A stretch of 37,907 bases of DNA from Pseudomonadota bacterium (GTDB taxonomy: Bacteria; Pseudomonadota; Gammaproteobacteria; Coxiellales; Coxiellaceae): assembly GCA_018241585.1 (NCBI GenBank), contig JAFEDN010000483.1:1-37907 (forward strand), in the 5' to 3' direction. The notes beneath the pieces are model-generated. The model saw nothing but the letters and a program-made list of their open reading frames with translations. It made no database searches and was not told the origin of the DNA. Numbering within the stretch: the stretch's first letter is position 1; each line of letters begins with the position of its first letter. The position numbers were made by a program, and so were the translations under genes. Of the stretch, positions 1-8,047 are shown in pieces.

Positions 1-476
1 TTTTTCAATATTTCATGAGCTTATAGGTAATTTTTGCTTCAGCGGGAACTGCTGTGTGACGGATCTGAGGAAGGGAAAGAGCCTGGGTGGAACTGCTGAT
101 TTGCCAGATCGGAACACTCTTGAGACAGCAGCGCGCTGCGAAAGTGGGGATGTTAGCCTTGAGTATTCATCATCAAATATTGTATTGTGACAGCGATGGC
201 GTTACTGACCCTGCTGCCTCACAAACAGTCAGGTTTACGCGAATGGAGCGTAGAGGGGAGCCGATTTTCGTGTCCCGCATTTTTGGTTTAACCAACACAA
301 TCCGCTGAGATTATCGTGGATGAATGCCTCCGGTGCGCAGCGTCATGCGATCTGCGAGATTAAGGGATTATGGGTTTAATTGCCAAGTTGGTATGCCGAC
401 TACTGAGTTCCCGGCAACACTAGCGCTGCCTAGACCCTAAGATATTTTAATTCACTATGACAAGGAGTATTTTTTT
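1..476. other. Intergenic region without a convincing gene
   Basis: Apart from the repeat at 3-50 nothing here looks coding. An open frame at 87-308 has no ribosome binding site, no recognisable domain and an odd composition. Near 399-414 a short piece resembles the hairpin sequence at 36784-36810 (TACTGAGTTC followed by CCGG), so more fragments of the palindromic repeat family may be present. The last 15 bases carry the ribosome binding site of the next gene. Confidence 0.6.
3..50. repeat. Dispersed 48-bp repeat, copy 1
   Basis: This stretch matches 36641-36688 in the same orientation with two mismatches in 48 positions. The second copy sits inside a large inverted-repeat element in front of rlmE. 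The end of the repeat, around GCTTCAGCGGGA, recurs a third time near 36834-36846. It is therefore a dispersed non-coding sequence family in this genome, and the window may begin inside a truncated copy of the larger element. Confidence 0.8.
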
Positions 477-3400
477 ATGAAAGGACAATTTCCCGCTGTG
501 ATCCAACTAGCTGATTTAAATGGTCAAAACGGTTTTAAAATTGACGGTGAAAATCAATACGATAAAAGTGGATATTCCGTCAGTACCGCTGGGGATATTA
601 ATAGTGATGGATATACTGATCTGATTATTGGAGCGCCTTACGCGAATTTTTCTGGGGCGAATTCAGGGACAGGCGCCAGTTATGTGGTGTTTGGGAAATC
701 TGGTCTAGGCAGTGCTGGCAGCATTCCGCTCATGAGTTTGAGTGGCAGCAATGGGTTTGTTTTGCCCGGAGTGTCAGGCACTTATAGTGGCTATTCAGTC
801 AGCAGAGCCGGCGACATTAATGCAGATGGAGTGGCAGACCTAACCATTGGAACGCTTTATGTGCCGGGTTCTTTTGCAAGCGCCAGCTATGGGGTGTTTG
901 GTAAAGCGGGCATAGCTAGTTCCGGCAGCTTAGCATTACAAAGTTTGAATAGTGCTGCTAATGGGTTTGCCATAGTTGGAGTGACAGCAAGCAGTGCAAG
1001 TGGTTTTTCAGTCAGCGATGCTGGCGATATCAATGGGGACGGTGTTGTTGATCTCATCATTGGTGCGCCTGAAATGAATTCTAATACCGGGGCGAGCTAT
1101 GTGGTGTTTGGTAGAGCAGGCTTAGGCAATTCCAGTATAGGGTACTCGAGTTTGAATGGCAACAATGGTTTTGTCCTGACTGGAGTGGCAGCGAATGATT
1201 ATAGTGGCTATTCAATCAGTGGTGCCGGCGATATCAATGGCGATGGAGTGGCTGATCTGATCATCGGTGCATATGGGGCAAATTCAGGTGCAGGCGCCAG
1301 CTATGTGGTGTTTGGGAAACCCGGTATCGGCAGTTCCGGCAACTTAATGCTCTCGAGTTTGAATGGTAGCAATGGTTTTGTCCTGCCCGGAGTGTCAGGT
1401 ATTTATAGTGGCTATTCAGTCAGCAGTGCAGGGGATGTTAATGGAGATGGAGTAGCTGATCTGATCATCGGTGCATATGGGGCAAATTCAGGTGCAGGCG
1501 CCAGCTATGTGGTGTTTGGGAAACCCGGTATCGGCAGTTCCGGCAACTTAACGCTCTCGAGTTTGAATGGAACCAATGGCTTTAAGTTGAATGGTGAAAA
1601 TAGTAATGATTACAGTGGCCATTCCGTCAGTGCTGCTGGCGACATTAATGGCGACGGGATAGCAGACCTGCTGGTTGGAGCTTATGGTTATAATAACAGT
1701 AAGGGCCGCACCTACGTAATTTTTGGAGATATTCCGCCCGTATTAGTTAATAATAAACTGAATGTGATGGCAGGCGCTTCGGTTGTTCTGAGTTACATTA
1801 ATTTAGGTGCTTATGATCGCAATCATAACAATCAAACTTTGGTGTTTGCTCCTTCTGCTGTGCAACACGGCTATTTCTCAACCACTAGCGCACCCAGTGT
1901 TCCGCTGGTTAACTTCACTCAGCAACAAGTAACTAACGGCATGATTCAGTTTGTGCATGACAGTACCCAGAATCCGCCCAGTTATGACATGAGTGTTTAT
2001 AGCCCCGGCATAGCCTGGACCGGCCCTTGGTCAGCACAAGTTTCGTTTAACTTGGCGCAGAGTTATTTTCCTTCAGTACTGCCGTTGGCAAGCTTAAATG
2101 GTAAAAATGGCTTTACAATGGATGGCGGGTCGGCAGAAGCCAGTGGCCACTCTGTCAGTGCAGCAGGTGATATCAATAATGATGGCTACGCTGATCTGTT
2201 AATTGGTTCTTATGGATATAACAGTTATACAGGCCGCAGTTATGTGGTGTTTGGTGGTTCTAATGTGGGAACTGTACCGGTTATTCCGCTATCTAATTTA
2301 AATGGAACCAATGGTTTTAAATTAGATGGAGAAGGGGCAGGCGATTATAGTGGTTTCACAGTCTCTGCAGCGGGAGATGTCAATCACGATGGTTATGGGG
2401 ATATTTTGATTGGTGCTTATGTTCGCTCCACCTATGCGGGCCGTACTTATCTTGTATTTGGTCAATCTAATATTGGTAATTCTGGATTGGTGCCACTCTC
2501 TACACTAAATGGAACCAATGGATTGAAGCTAGATGGAGAAACCAGTTCTGTTTGTTCCGGCTATTCTTTTGGTAAAGCGGGTGATATGAATGGAGATGGT
2601 TATGCCGATTTTGTGATAGGCTCGCCTGGATATAGTGGTGGTTGTCCTAATGGAATGGGTCGGAGTTACGTGTTATTTGGCACGCCGGGACTTAACAGTT
2701 CTGGGCCAATTTTGTTATCAAGCTTAAACGGGATTAAGGGATTTAAATTAAGTGGAGAAGCGATACCGGATTCCAGTGGTTGGTCAGTCAGTAATATAGG
2801 AGATATCAATGGGAATGGAATTGATGATTTGCTTATTGGTGCGTATGGACACAGTAGTAATACAGGCCGTAGCTATGTCGTATTTGGTAGTAGACAGATC
2901 GGCGAAACTGGGCTTATCAGCTTATCCAATTTAAATGGAACCAACGGTTTTAAAATAGATGGTGAGGCATCCAGCGATTACAGTGGTTATTCAGTGAGTG
3001 CTGCTGGGGATATTAATGGAGATGGCTATGCTGATGTATTGATCGGCGCTTACAACCGTGCGAGTGGAATTGGGCGTAGCTATGTCGTATTCGGGGGAGC
3101 CAATGTAGGAAATTCTGGAGTACTAGCATTATCAGGTTTAAATGGGGTGAATGGATTTAAATTAGATGGAGAGGCTGCCAACGATTATAGTGGTTATTCT
3201 GTCAGTATGGCTGGGGATATTAATGGGGACGGTTATGCCGACATTATTATCGGTGCTTATAATCATGCCAGCGGTACAGGTCGCACTTATGTGGTGTTTG
3301 GAGGAAATAACGTAGGAAGCTCAGGATCAATACTTTTATCTAATTTAAATGGAGTCAATGGATTTAAATTGGATGGGGAAGTGGTAGGGGATAATAATGG

Positions 3401-5900
3401 TATTTCTGTAAGCACAGCAGGAGACGTTAATAAAGACGGAGTTGTGGATTTTCTGACTGCTGCCTATTTACATGCAGGTCATTATGGTCGAACTTACCTT
3501 ATTTTTGGTGATATTGCTCCGATTTTGGTCAATAATTCTTTACGATTATCTCTAGGTTCGACAGTAGCATTGAATGTCAATGATATCAGTGCTTATGACC
3601 GCAACCATAATAACAACACCATCGTCTTTGTTGCTTCTAACATCACCCACGGACAATTTGAATTAGTAAGCCAACCCGGAGTCGCTATCAGTAATTTCAC
3701 GCAACCGCAATTGGTGAATGGCAGCGTTCAATTTGTCCATGACGGTAGTGCTTTTGCGCCGAGCTATAACATGACGGTATACAGCGCGGGCATCGCTTGG
3801 ACCGGGCCTGCCGCAGCGAATATTACTTTTCTTGCAACTACACCAACAAGCACCCCTTCTTCGACAGTAGCGCCGACTACGTCCACTCCGATAATAACCA
3901 CGGGTACACCAACTCCATCGCCGACGCCGGCCCCAACCCCAGGCCCAACCGTCACACCCACACCCACACCCACACCCACACCCACACCCACATCAACACC
4001 AATTTCCACCCCCGTTCTGGTTAACAATCAACTCACCATCGATGACGGCCAAACGGTAGTTTTATCAGCTACCAATTTGCAGGCTACTGAAATGAGCTTT
4101 AACGCCAGCAATCTGATTTTTTATATCAGCGATGTGCGAAGCGGTTATTTTAGTTTATTGCCTGCCAATGCATCCGTCACGCGCTTTCTGCAATCATATG
4201 TGCAGAATGGTCAGGTGCAGTTTGTGCATTCCGGTGATCATCAAGCGCCTAGTTATTCGGTGGTGGTGAGTGATGGCAGTCAAACGACTACGCCAAGTCC
4301 GGTCTCTGTCGATTTTATTGGCGCGCCATCAATCACAACAAAACCGGTAACCGTAACACCCGGCGGTTCGACGACAATCACTACCGACAATTTGAATGTC
4401 ACGAACACCGGCGACAGTTTGTCGAATCAAATCGTGTTTCAGGTCAGTAATGTACAGAATGGGCAATTTGTATTGAACGGGAGCAGTACCCCGGTGACGA
4501 ATTTTACCTTGACGCAATTAATCGACCACACTGTGCAATTGGTGCAGGATAGCAGCAATATTGCGCCAAGTTATGTAGTGAGCGTGACCGGCAATACTGG
4601 ACTCAGCAGTGCACAGACGTCGGTGACGGCGCAGCTTTGTACCAGTTTGTTGAGTTGTGCGCCGAAGATTGTGCGCAATAATTTATGGGTCAAGCAAGGA
4701 GAATCGGCCACACTCACCTCACAGAATATATACGCTACGACCAATGATGGGCAAGTTTTACCGGCGAATACGGTTTTTTATGTGACGAACATTAATCACG
4801 GTTACTTTAGTGTGAATGATAGTTCCAGTTCGTTTTTCACTCAACAGCAGTTGGAAGATGGGGTAGTCAGATTTGTCGATGACGGTAGCAACGTAGCGCC
4901 CAGCTATCAAATAGCTGTGCAATCATCCGGGTTGCAAACCAATAGTTTCTCCCAGGTGACGTTAGGGTTTGTCAATAAGCCGCCGCACTTAGCTGGGACA
5001 TTGCCGAATCAGATTGCGGCCATCGGACAACTGTTTACTTTAGCCATTGCCCCCAGCGTATTTACCGACCCGCAAGGCGATCCGCTGATTTTATCGGCAG
5101 GAGTTTATAACAGCTCTGAATCTTTACCTGGTTGGTTAGACTTTAACCCGAGCACCAACCGGTTTAGTGGTACACCGGTTGAATCTGGTGTGATTAGTAT
5201 TGGAATCACTGCGACCGACCCGGAAGGATTATCCACTGAAGGAGAATTTTCACTGACAGTGCTTAATCAATCTTCCGGCGGCAATAATTCGTTAGTAACG
5301 ACGATCGTCAGTTCGGTGGTATCCGGAAGTATTGGCTTATTCTTCTTATTGTTGAAACTTTGTCTGCAACGTGCGGCCAATAAAAAACTAGAGGAAGCAT
5401 TAGGAGAAACCGGAGATTATGAACAAAACGTGGTGCGTCCACTCGGACGAGCGATCGCACAGCGATTGAAAATCACCGGCTTTATGGATCATACGACCAA
5501 ACGAGAAATGCTTGAGTTTAAAGACGCGGTGCGAACTTTGCTAGGATGTTTATCGACCCGGGGGATCCATTTAGAGGACCCGCAATTAAATGAATCTAGG
5601 CGTGCCTACCTGATCGACGAAATTGCCGCGCAGACTAAAGAATACTTTTTACCGGGAAGCCGCAATTGTTGCCGGAAGAGTTGCCGGTCTTTCGTTTCGT
5701 TTTTTACTTCAGAAGTCACACCACACCAGATCAGCACAGGGGCTGCCGCCATTGCGGATGCTGTCGTTCAAGCGCAGAGGCATCATAAATCCAGCGCAGT
5801 GCAGATGGGCATGTTATCCAGCTCGCAAAGCGGCTTGTCTCAACCAGTTTCTCCGTCAGCGCAAACCGATCAGGAACAAACAGCGGCAACGTTATCATAA
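477..5900 (+). CDS. Giant integrin-alpha-like FG-GAP / CSPG-repeat membrane protein
   Basis: A 1807-residue protein. Residues 1-417 hold six FG-GAP repeats and about 526-1012 hold seven more, each with a calcium-loop pattern of the type GDINGDGxxDLIIGA; these should fold as two beta-propellers as in integrin alpha chains. Five CSPG/cadherin-like modules with a shared LVNN...VQFVHD pattern lie at about 418-525, 1013-1122, 1181-1283, 1284-1395 and 1396-1500. A Thr/Pro-rich linker spans about 1122-1180. A CADG/He_PIG-type domain (about 1501-1600) precedes one hydrophobic helix (1606-1629) and a tail of about 180 residues ending Ser/Gln-rich. The ATG has an AAGGAG nine bases upstream. No N-terminal signal peptide is visible, which is odd for such an adhesin-like protein; export by a non-Sec route is possible but unproven. 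Role in surface adhesion or host contact is inference. Confidence 0.85.
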   Translation: MKGQFPAVIQLADLNGQNGFKIDGENQYDKSGYSVSTAGDINSDGYTDLIIGAPYANFSGANSGTGASYVVFGKSGLGSAGSIPLMSLSGSNGFVLPGVSGTYSGYSVSRAGDINADGVADLTIGTLYVPGSFASASYGVFGKAGIASSGSLALQSLNSAANGFAIVGVTASSASGFSVSDAGDINGDGVVDLIIGAPEMNSNTGASYVVFGRAGLGNSSIGYSSLNGNNGFVLTGVAANDYSGYSISGAGDINGDGVADLIIGAYGANSGAGASYVVFGKPGIGSSGNLMLSSLNGSNGFVLPGVSGIYSGYSVSSAGDVNGDGVADLIIGAYGANSGAGASYVVFGKPGIGSSGNLTLSSLNGTNGFKLNGENSNDYSGHSVSAAGDINGDGIADLLVGAYGYNNSKGRTYVIFGDIPPVLVNNKLNVMAGASVVLSYINLGAYDRNHNNQTLVFAPSAVQHGYFSTTSAPSVPLVNFTQQQVTNGMIQFVHDSTQNPPSYDMSVYSPGIAWTGPWSAQVSFNLAQSYFPSVLPLASLNGKNGFTMDGGSAEASGHSVSAAGDINNDGYADLLIGSYGYNSYTGRSYVVFGGSNVGTVPVIPLSNLNGTNGFKLDGEGAGDYSGFTVSAAGDVNHDGYGDILIGAYVRSTYAGRTYLVFGQSNIGNSGLVPLSTLNGTNGLKLDGETSSVCSGYSFGKAGDMNGDGYADFVIGSPGYSGGCPNGMGRSYVLFGTPGLNSSGPILLSSLNGIKGFKLSGEAIPDSSGWSVSNIGDINGNGIDDLLIGAYGHSSNTGRSYVVFGSRQIGETGLISLSNLNGTNGFKIDGEASSDYSGYSVSAAGDINGDGYADVLIGAYNRASGIGRSYVVFGGANVGNSGVLALSGLNGVNGFKLDGEAANDYSGYSVSMAGDINGDGYADIIIGAYNHASGTGRTYVVFGGNNVGSSGSILLSNLNGVNGFKLDGEVVGDNNGISVSTAGDVNKDGVVDFLTAAYLHAGHYGRTYLIFGDIAPILVNNSLRLSLGSTVALNVNDISAYDRNHNNNTIVFVASNITHGQFELVSQPGVAISNFTQPQLVNGSVQFVHDGSAFAPSYNMTVYSAGIAWTGPAAANITFLATTPTSTPSSTVAPTTSTPIITTGTPTPSPTPAPTPGPTVTPTPTPTPTPTPTSTPISTPVLVNNQLTIDDGQTVVLSATNLQATEMSFNASNLIFYISDVRSGYFSLLPANASVTRFLQSYVQNGQVQFVHSGDHQAPSYSVVVSDGSQTTTPSPVSVDFIGAPSITTKPVTVTPGGSTTITTDNLNVTNTGDSLSNQIVFQVSNVQNGQFVLNGSSTPVTNFTLTQLIDHTVQLVQDSSNIAPSYVVSVTGNTGLSSAQTSVTAQLCTSLLSCAPKIVRNNLWVKQGESATLTSQNIYATTNDGQVLPANTVFYVTNINHGYFSVNDSSSSFFTQQQLEDGVVRFVDDGSNVAPSYQIAVQSSGLQTNSFSQVTLGFVNKPPHLAGTLPNQIAAIGQLFTLAIAPSVFTDPQGDPLILSAGVYNSSESLPGWLDFNPSTNRFSGTPVESGVISIGITATDPEGLSTEGEFSLTVLNQSSGGNNSLVTTIVSSVVSGSIGLFFLLLKLCLQRAANKKLEEALGETGDYEQNVVRPLGRAIAQRLKITGFMDHTTKREMLEFKDAVRTLLGCLSTRGIHLEDPQLNESRRAYLIDEIAAQTKEYFLPGSRNCCRKSCRSFVSFFTSEVTPHQISTGAAAIADAVVQAQRHHKSSAVQMGMLSSSQSGLSQPVSPSAQTDQEQTAATLS
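1251..1570 (+). repeat. Near-identical 116-bp direct duplication inside the FG-GAP gene
   Basis: Positions 1251-1366 and 1455-1570 are identical except for one base (T or C in the segment TTAAYGC). The offset is 204 bp, exactly 68 codons, so one propeller blade was copied in frame. Other blades of the gene are much more diverged, which suggests a recent duplication or gene conversion. Confidence 0.9.
3953..3991 (+). repeat. Hexanucleotide CACACC tract (about 6.5 copies)
   Basis: Six perfect CACACC units plus a half unit encode part of the Thr-Pro linker of the integrin-like protein. Because the unit is six bases, gain or loss of a unit changes the linker by two residues without breaking the frame. 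Confidence 0.9.
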
Positions 5901-6102
5901 AAGCGGAGTATTTAGAAAATTCTAAGTATTAGGGGGGCGTTGCAGCCAGGAAAAGCATCCGCCAACACTGGTAATCGTTCACGGGGTAGATCGGAACCGC
6001 CCCTATTGGCCGTTCTGCGTATGGATATTCATCGTCGTGAACGGTTATCAACACTGTTTTGGATTGTGCTGTATAATCAGGATCATGCCAATAGGGACTT
6101 AT
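5901..6102. other. Intergenic region with interleaved inverted repeats
   Basis: Two pairs of inverted sequences are visible. GGTAATCGTTCACG near 5970-5983 pairs imperfectly with CGTGAACGGTTATC near 6037-6050. CCCTATTGGC near 6002-6011 pairs with GCCAATAGGG near 6088-6097. The pairs are interleaved, not nested. No gene is supported here. Confidence 0.4.
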
Positions 6103-6534
6103 TTATTTTTGAGTCAAGTTACCGCGGGCTTTTTCCAAAATTCGGATGAAGCTGGTTATTTCATCAGGTTCACACTTGCCTAGTGCCTGGTTCCAAATGG
6201 ATAACATTTCTTGTTTTAAACCTTGAGTTAGTGCTTTACCGGTGGAGGTCAGTTCGATTCGGATATATCTTTTATCGGCAGAGTCGGTATAGCGGTGCAA
6301 TAACTTTCGTTTCACTAATCGATCTAAAGAGCGGGTTAGAGAAGCCGGTTCGAAATTGAGTTTTTCAGCTAATTCTGCTTTAGTCATGGCCTGTTCTTTC
6401 TCTACTCGCATCAATATGATCCCATCGACCTTAGTCAGATCATGGGTCAATAAAATAGGTTTCATTTGTGAGCCAATACTTTGGACTACGGCTCGCCATT
6501 CGTCTTGTAATTGTTTTAATAAGTTAGTTTTCAT
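6103..6534 (-). CDS. MarR-family transcriptional repressor of the efflux operon
   Basis: A 143-residue winged-helix regulator. The recognition helix region (AELAEKLNFEPASLTRSLDRL) fits the family, and the wing carries the DxR pattern (SADKRYIRIELT). MarR proteins bind palindromic operators as dimers and release DNA on ligand binding. I start it at the ATG at 6534 (MKTNLL) because any start further upstream falls inside the 6541-6584 palindrome and upstream of the predicted transcription start. There is no Shine-Dalgarno sequence, and the -10 box ends seven bases before the ATG, so the message may be leaderless. It is divergent from the TolC/MFP/RND operon, which makes that operon and itself the likely targets. 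Confidence 0.88.
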   Translation of the reverse strand: MKTNLLKQLQDEWRAVVQSIGSQMKPILLTHDLTKVDGIILMRVEKEQAMTKAELAEKLNFEPASLTRSLDRLVKRKLLHRYTDSADKRYIRIELTSTGKALTQGLKQEMLSIWNQALGKCEPDEITSFIRILEKARGNLTQK

Positions 6535-6541
6535 GAACAAT

Positions 6542-6570
6542 ATTATACAAAGCATTGTATTGTGATGCAA
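6542..6570 (-). promoter_or_regulatory. Promoter of the marR-type gene
   Basis: On the minus strand TTGCAT (6570-6565), a 17-base spacer and a perfect TATAAT (6547-6542). The expected start of transcription falls at or within a few bases of the ATG at 6534. Confidence 0.7.
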
Positions 6571-6583
6571 TGCTTTGTATAAT
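6555..6583 (+). promoter_or_regulatory. Promoter of the TolC/MFP/RND operon
   Basis: TTGTAT at 6555-6560, a 17-base spacer and a perfect TATAAT at 6578-6583. The expected transcription start is near 6590, downstream of the ATG at 6575, which therefore cannot serve as the start for this promoter. Confidence 0.7.
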
Positions 6584-6613
6584 AGCCGGGTGCTAATAAA
6601 TCTAGGTCTAAAA

Positions 6614-8047
6614 TTGAAAAAATTAATCTATAAATATCTTATTATTGCTGCGACGGGATTTGCTTGGCTGGGAGTAAATGCAACTGCTTGGGCTTGGGAT
6701 GTTGATCCTTTTAATGTGGAAGCTTGGTCCACTCCGAATCCACAAACTTACTGGCCAAAGCCAATTGATCTTGTGGTGACCGACGCAGCCGCCCCCTTGG
6801 CTGCATATAAATTACCTCATAAAGCCTTAACATTAACTGAAGTGACTGATTTTGCATTGCAAAATAACCCCGATACACGTTTAGCTTGGTTTCAGGCTAA
6901 AGCAGCAGCGGCTCAGGTCGGTGTGGATCAAAGCGCTTATTTGCCGCAACTCACTGGAGGATTTGGAGCCCAGTATACGGCCAATTGGTTTTCTAATCCG
7001 AATGATGCTCAAACTACTTATGGCCCGAATTTTAGCTTCAGCTATTTGTTGCTAGACTTTGGTAACCGCAGTAATACCGTTTTGGCCGATAAATATGCAC
7101 AAATTGCCGCTAATTTAAATCAAAATAATGCTATCCAGCAGGTAATTTTGAATGTCCAACAAGCTTACTATGACGTTTTGGGTCAACAAGCCCTAGTGAC
7201 AGCCAACCAGGAAAATGTCAAACAGGCTAAAGCCAGTCTAGAAGCCGCTCAAGCTTTGCGTGCCAATGGTTTGAAAACTATCGGTGACGTGTATCAAGCA
7301 GCAGGGTCTTATGCCCAAGCACAATTAGATTTACAAACATCTCAAGGAAATTTTCAAACTGATTTGGGGCAATTAGCCACTACTATGGGATTGCCGGCTA
7401 ATACTCCTTTGCAAATTGTTTCACTGCAAAATCCACCCAAGCTCGATCGAATTAATCAAAATGTTGCACGGTTGCTCTCGGCGGCTAAGCGCAACCGCCC
7501 TGATTTGTTGGCGGCGGAAGCGCAAGTACGTCAAAGCCAAGCAGAATTAGCAGCCACCAGGGCTACAGGCTGGCCGACTTTATCTGTTAACGCTACAGCT
7601 CAACCTGGGGGAGTGTTAAGCAATACTACTGGTACGGCGGTATCCGCTTCTTTAACGCTGTCGGTACCTTTGTTTACCGGTTTTTCTTATACTTATAGCG
7701 TAAAGAAAGCGCAAGCACAGATGTTGGCCGCTCAGGCCAGCCGTGATCAGCTGAACCAACAAGTGCAGTTTCAAGTTTGGCAAGCTTATTTCGCTTTAAA
7801 AACCGCTGAAAAAAATATCTATACTACTGAGACTTTGCTGAAAAGTAGTCAACAAGCCTATCAGCAAGCTTTCGGCCAGTATAAAAATGGCGTCGGCGAT
7901 ATACTATCGGTGCTGACTACTCAATCCACCTTAGCTAACGCCAGGGTGCAATATATCCAGGCTCAATTAAATTGGTATATTGCTTTAGCACAATTGGCGG
8001 CGGCTATCGGCGACTTAACTCCTGCAACGCAAGGGCCGCTTTCATGA
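6614..8047 (+). CDS. TolC-like outer membrane efflux protein
   Basis: Outer membrane channel of a tripartite pump. From TTG 6614 the protein has 477 residues and opens with a signal peptide (KKLIYKY, then a hydrophobic run ending ATAWA). Two OEP repeats follow, each with long Ala/Gln-rich helices typical of TolC and NodT relatives. TTG 6614 has AGGT six bases upstream and lies downstream of the predicted transcription start. GTG 6590 is an alternative that would be leaderless; ATG 6575 lies between the promoter boxes and is unlikely. The stop overlaps the next start as ATGA, so the three pump genes are translationally coupled. The substrate cannot be told from sequence. Confidence 0.88.
   Translation: MKKLIYKYLIIAATGFAWLGVNATAWAWDVDPFNVEAWSTPNPQTYWPKPIDLVVTDAAAPLAAYKLPHKALTLTEVTDFALQNNPDTRLAWFQAKAAAAQVGVDQSAYLPQLTGGFGAQYTANWFSNPNDAQTTYGPNFSFSYLLLDFGNRSNTVLADKYAQIAANLNQNNAIQQVILNVQQAYYDVLGQQALVTANQENVKQAKASLEAAQALRANGLKTIGDVYQAAGSYAQAQLDLQTSQGNFQTDLGQLATTMGLPANTPLQIVSLQNPPKLDRINQNVARLLSAAKRNRPDLLAAEAQVRQSQAELAATRATGWPTLSVNATAQPGGVLSNTTGTAVSASLTLSVPLFTGFSYTYSVKKAQAQMLAAQASRDQLNQQVQFQVWQAYFALKTAEKNIYTTETLLKSSQQAYQQAFGQYKNGVGDILSVLTTQSTLANARVQYIQAQLNWYIALAQLAAAIGDLTPATQGPLS

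Larger units (their letters stand above)
6541..6584. promoter_or_regulatory. Perfect 17+10+17 bp palindromic operator between marR-type gene and efflux operon
   Basis: The 17 bases at 6541-6557 are the exact reverse complement of 6568-6584, with a 10-base spacer. Length and symmetry fit a MarR-dimer operator, possibly for two dimers. It holds the -10 and -35 boxes for both directions, so one binding event could block both promoters. That MarR is the binder is inference from position. Confidence 0.85.

Noticed and set aside
87..308. 73-codon open frame at the window start
   Set aside because: It begins in repeat-flanking sequence, has no ribosome binding site and no recognisable family.
3764..4027. 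Minus-strand frame rich in Gly-Val opposite the Thr-Pro linker
   Set aside because: It is the mirror of the CACACC-type repeat in the integrin-like gene; low complexity explains the open frame.
5623..5925. 100-codon plus-strand frame over the end of the giant gene
   Set aside because: Out-of-frame shadow of the well-supported 477-5900 gene.
7972..8043. Longer N-terminus for the efflux adaptor
   Set aside because: It overlaps the TolC-like gene by 76 bases; the ATGA junction at 8044 and the membrane anchor right after it fit better.
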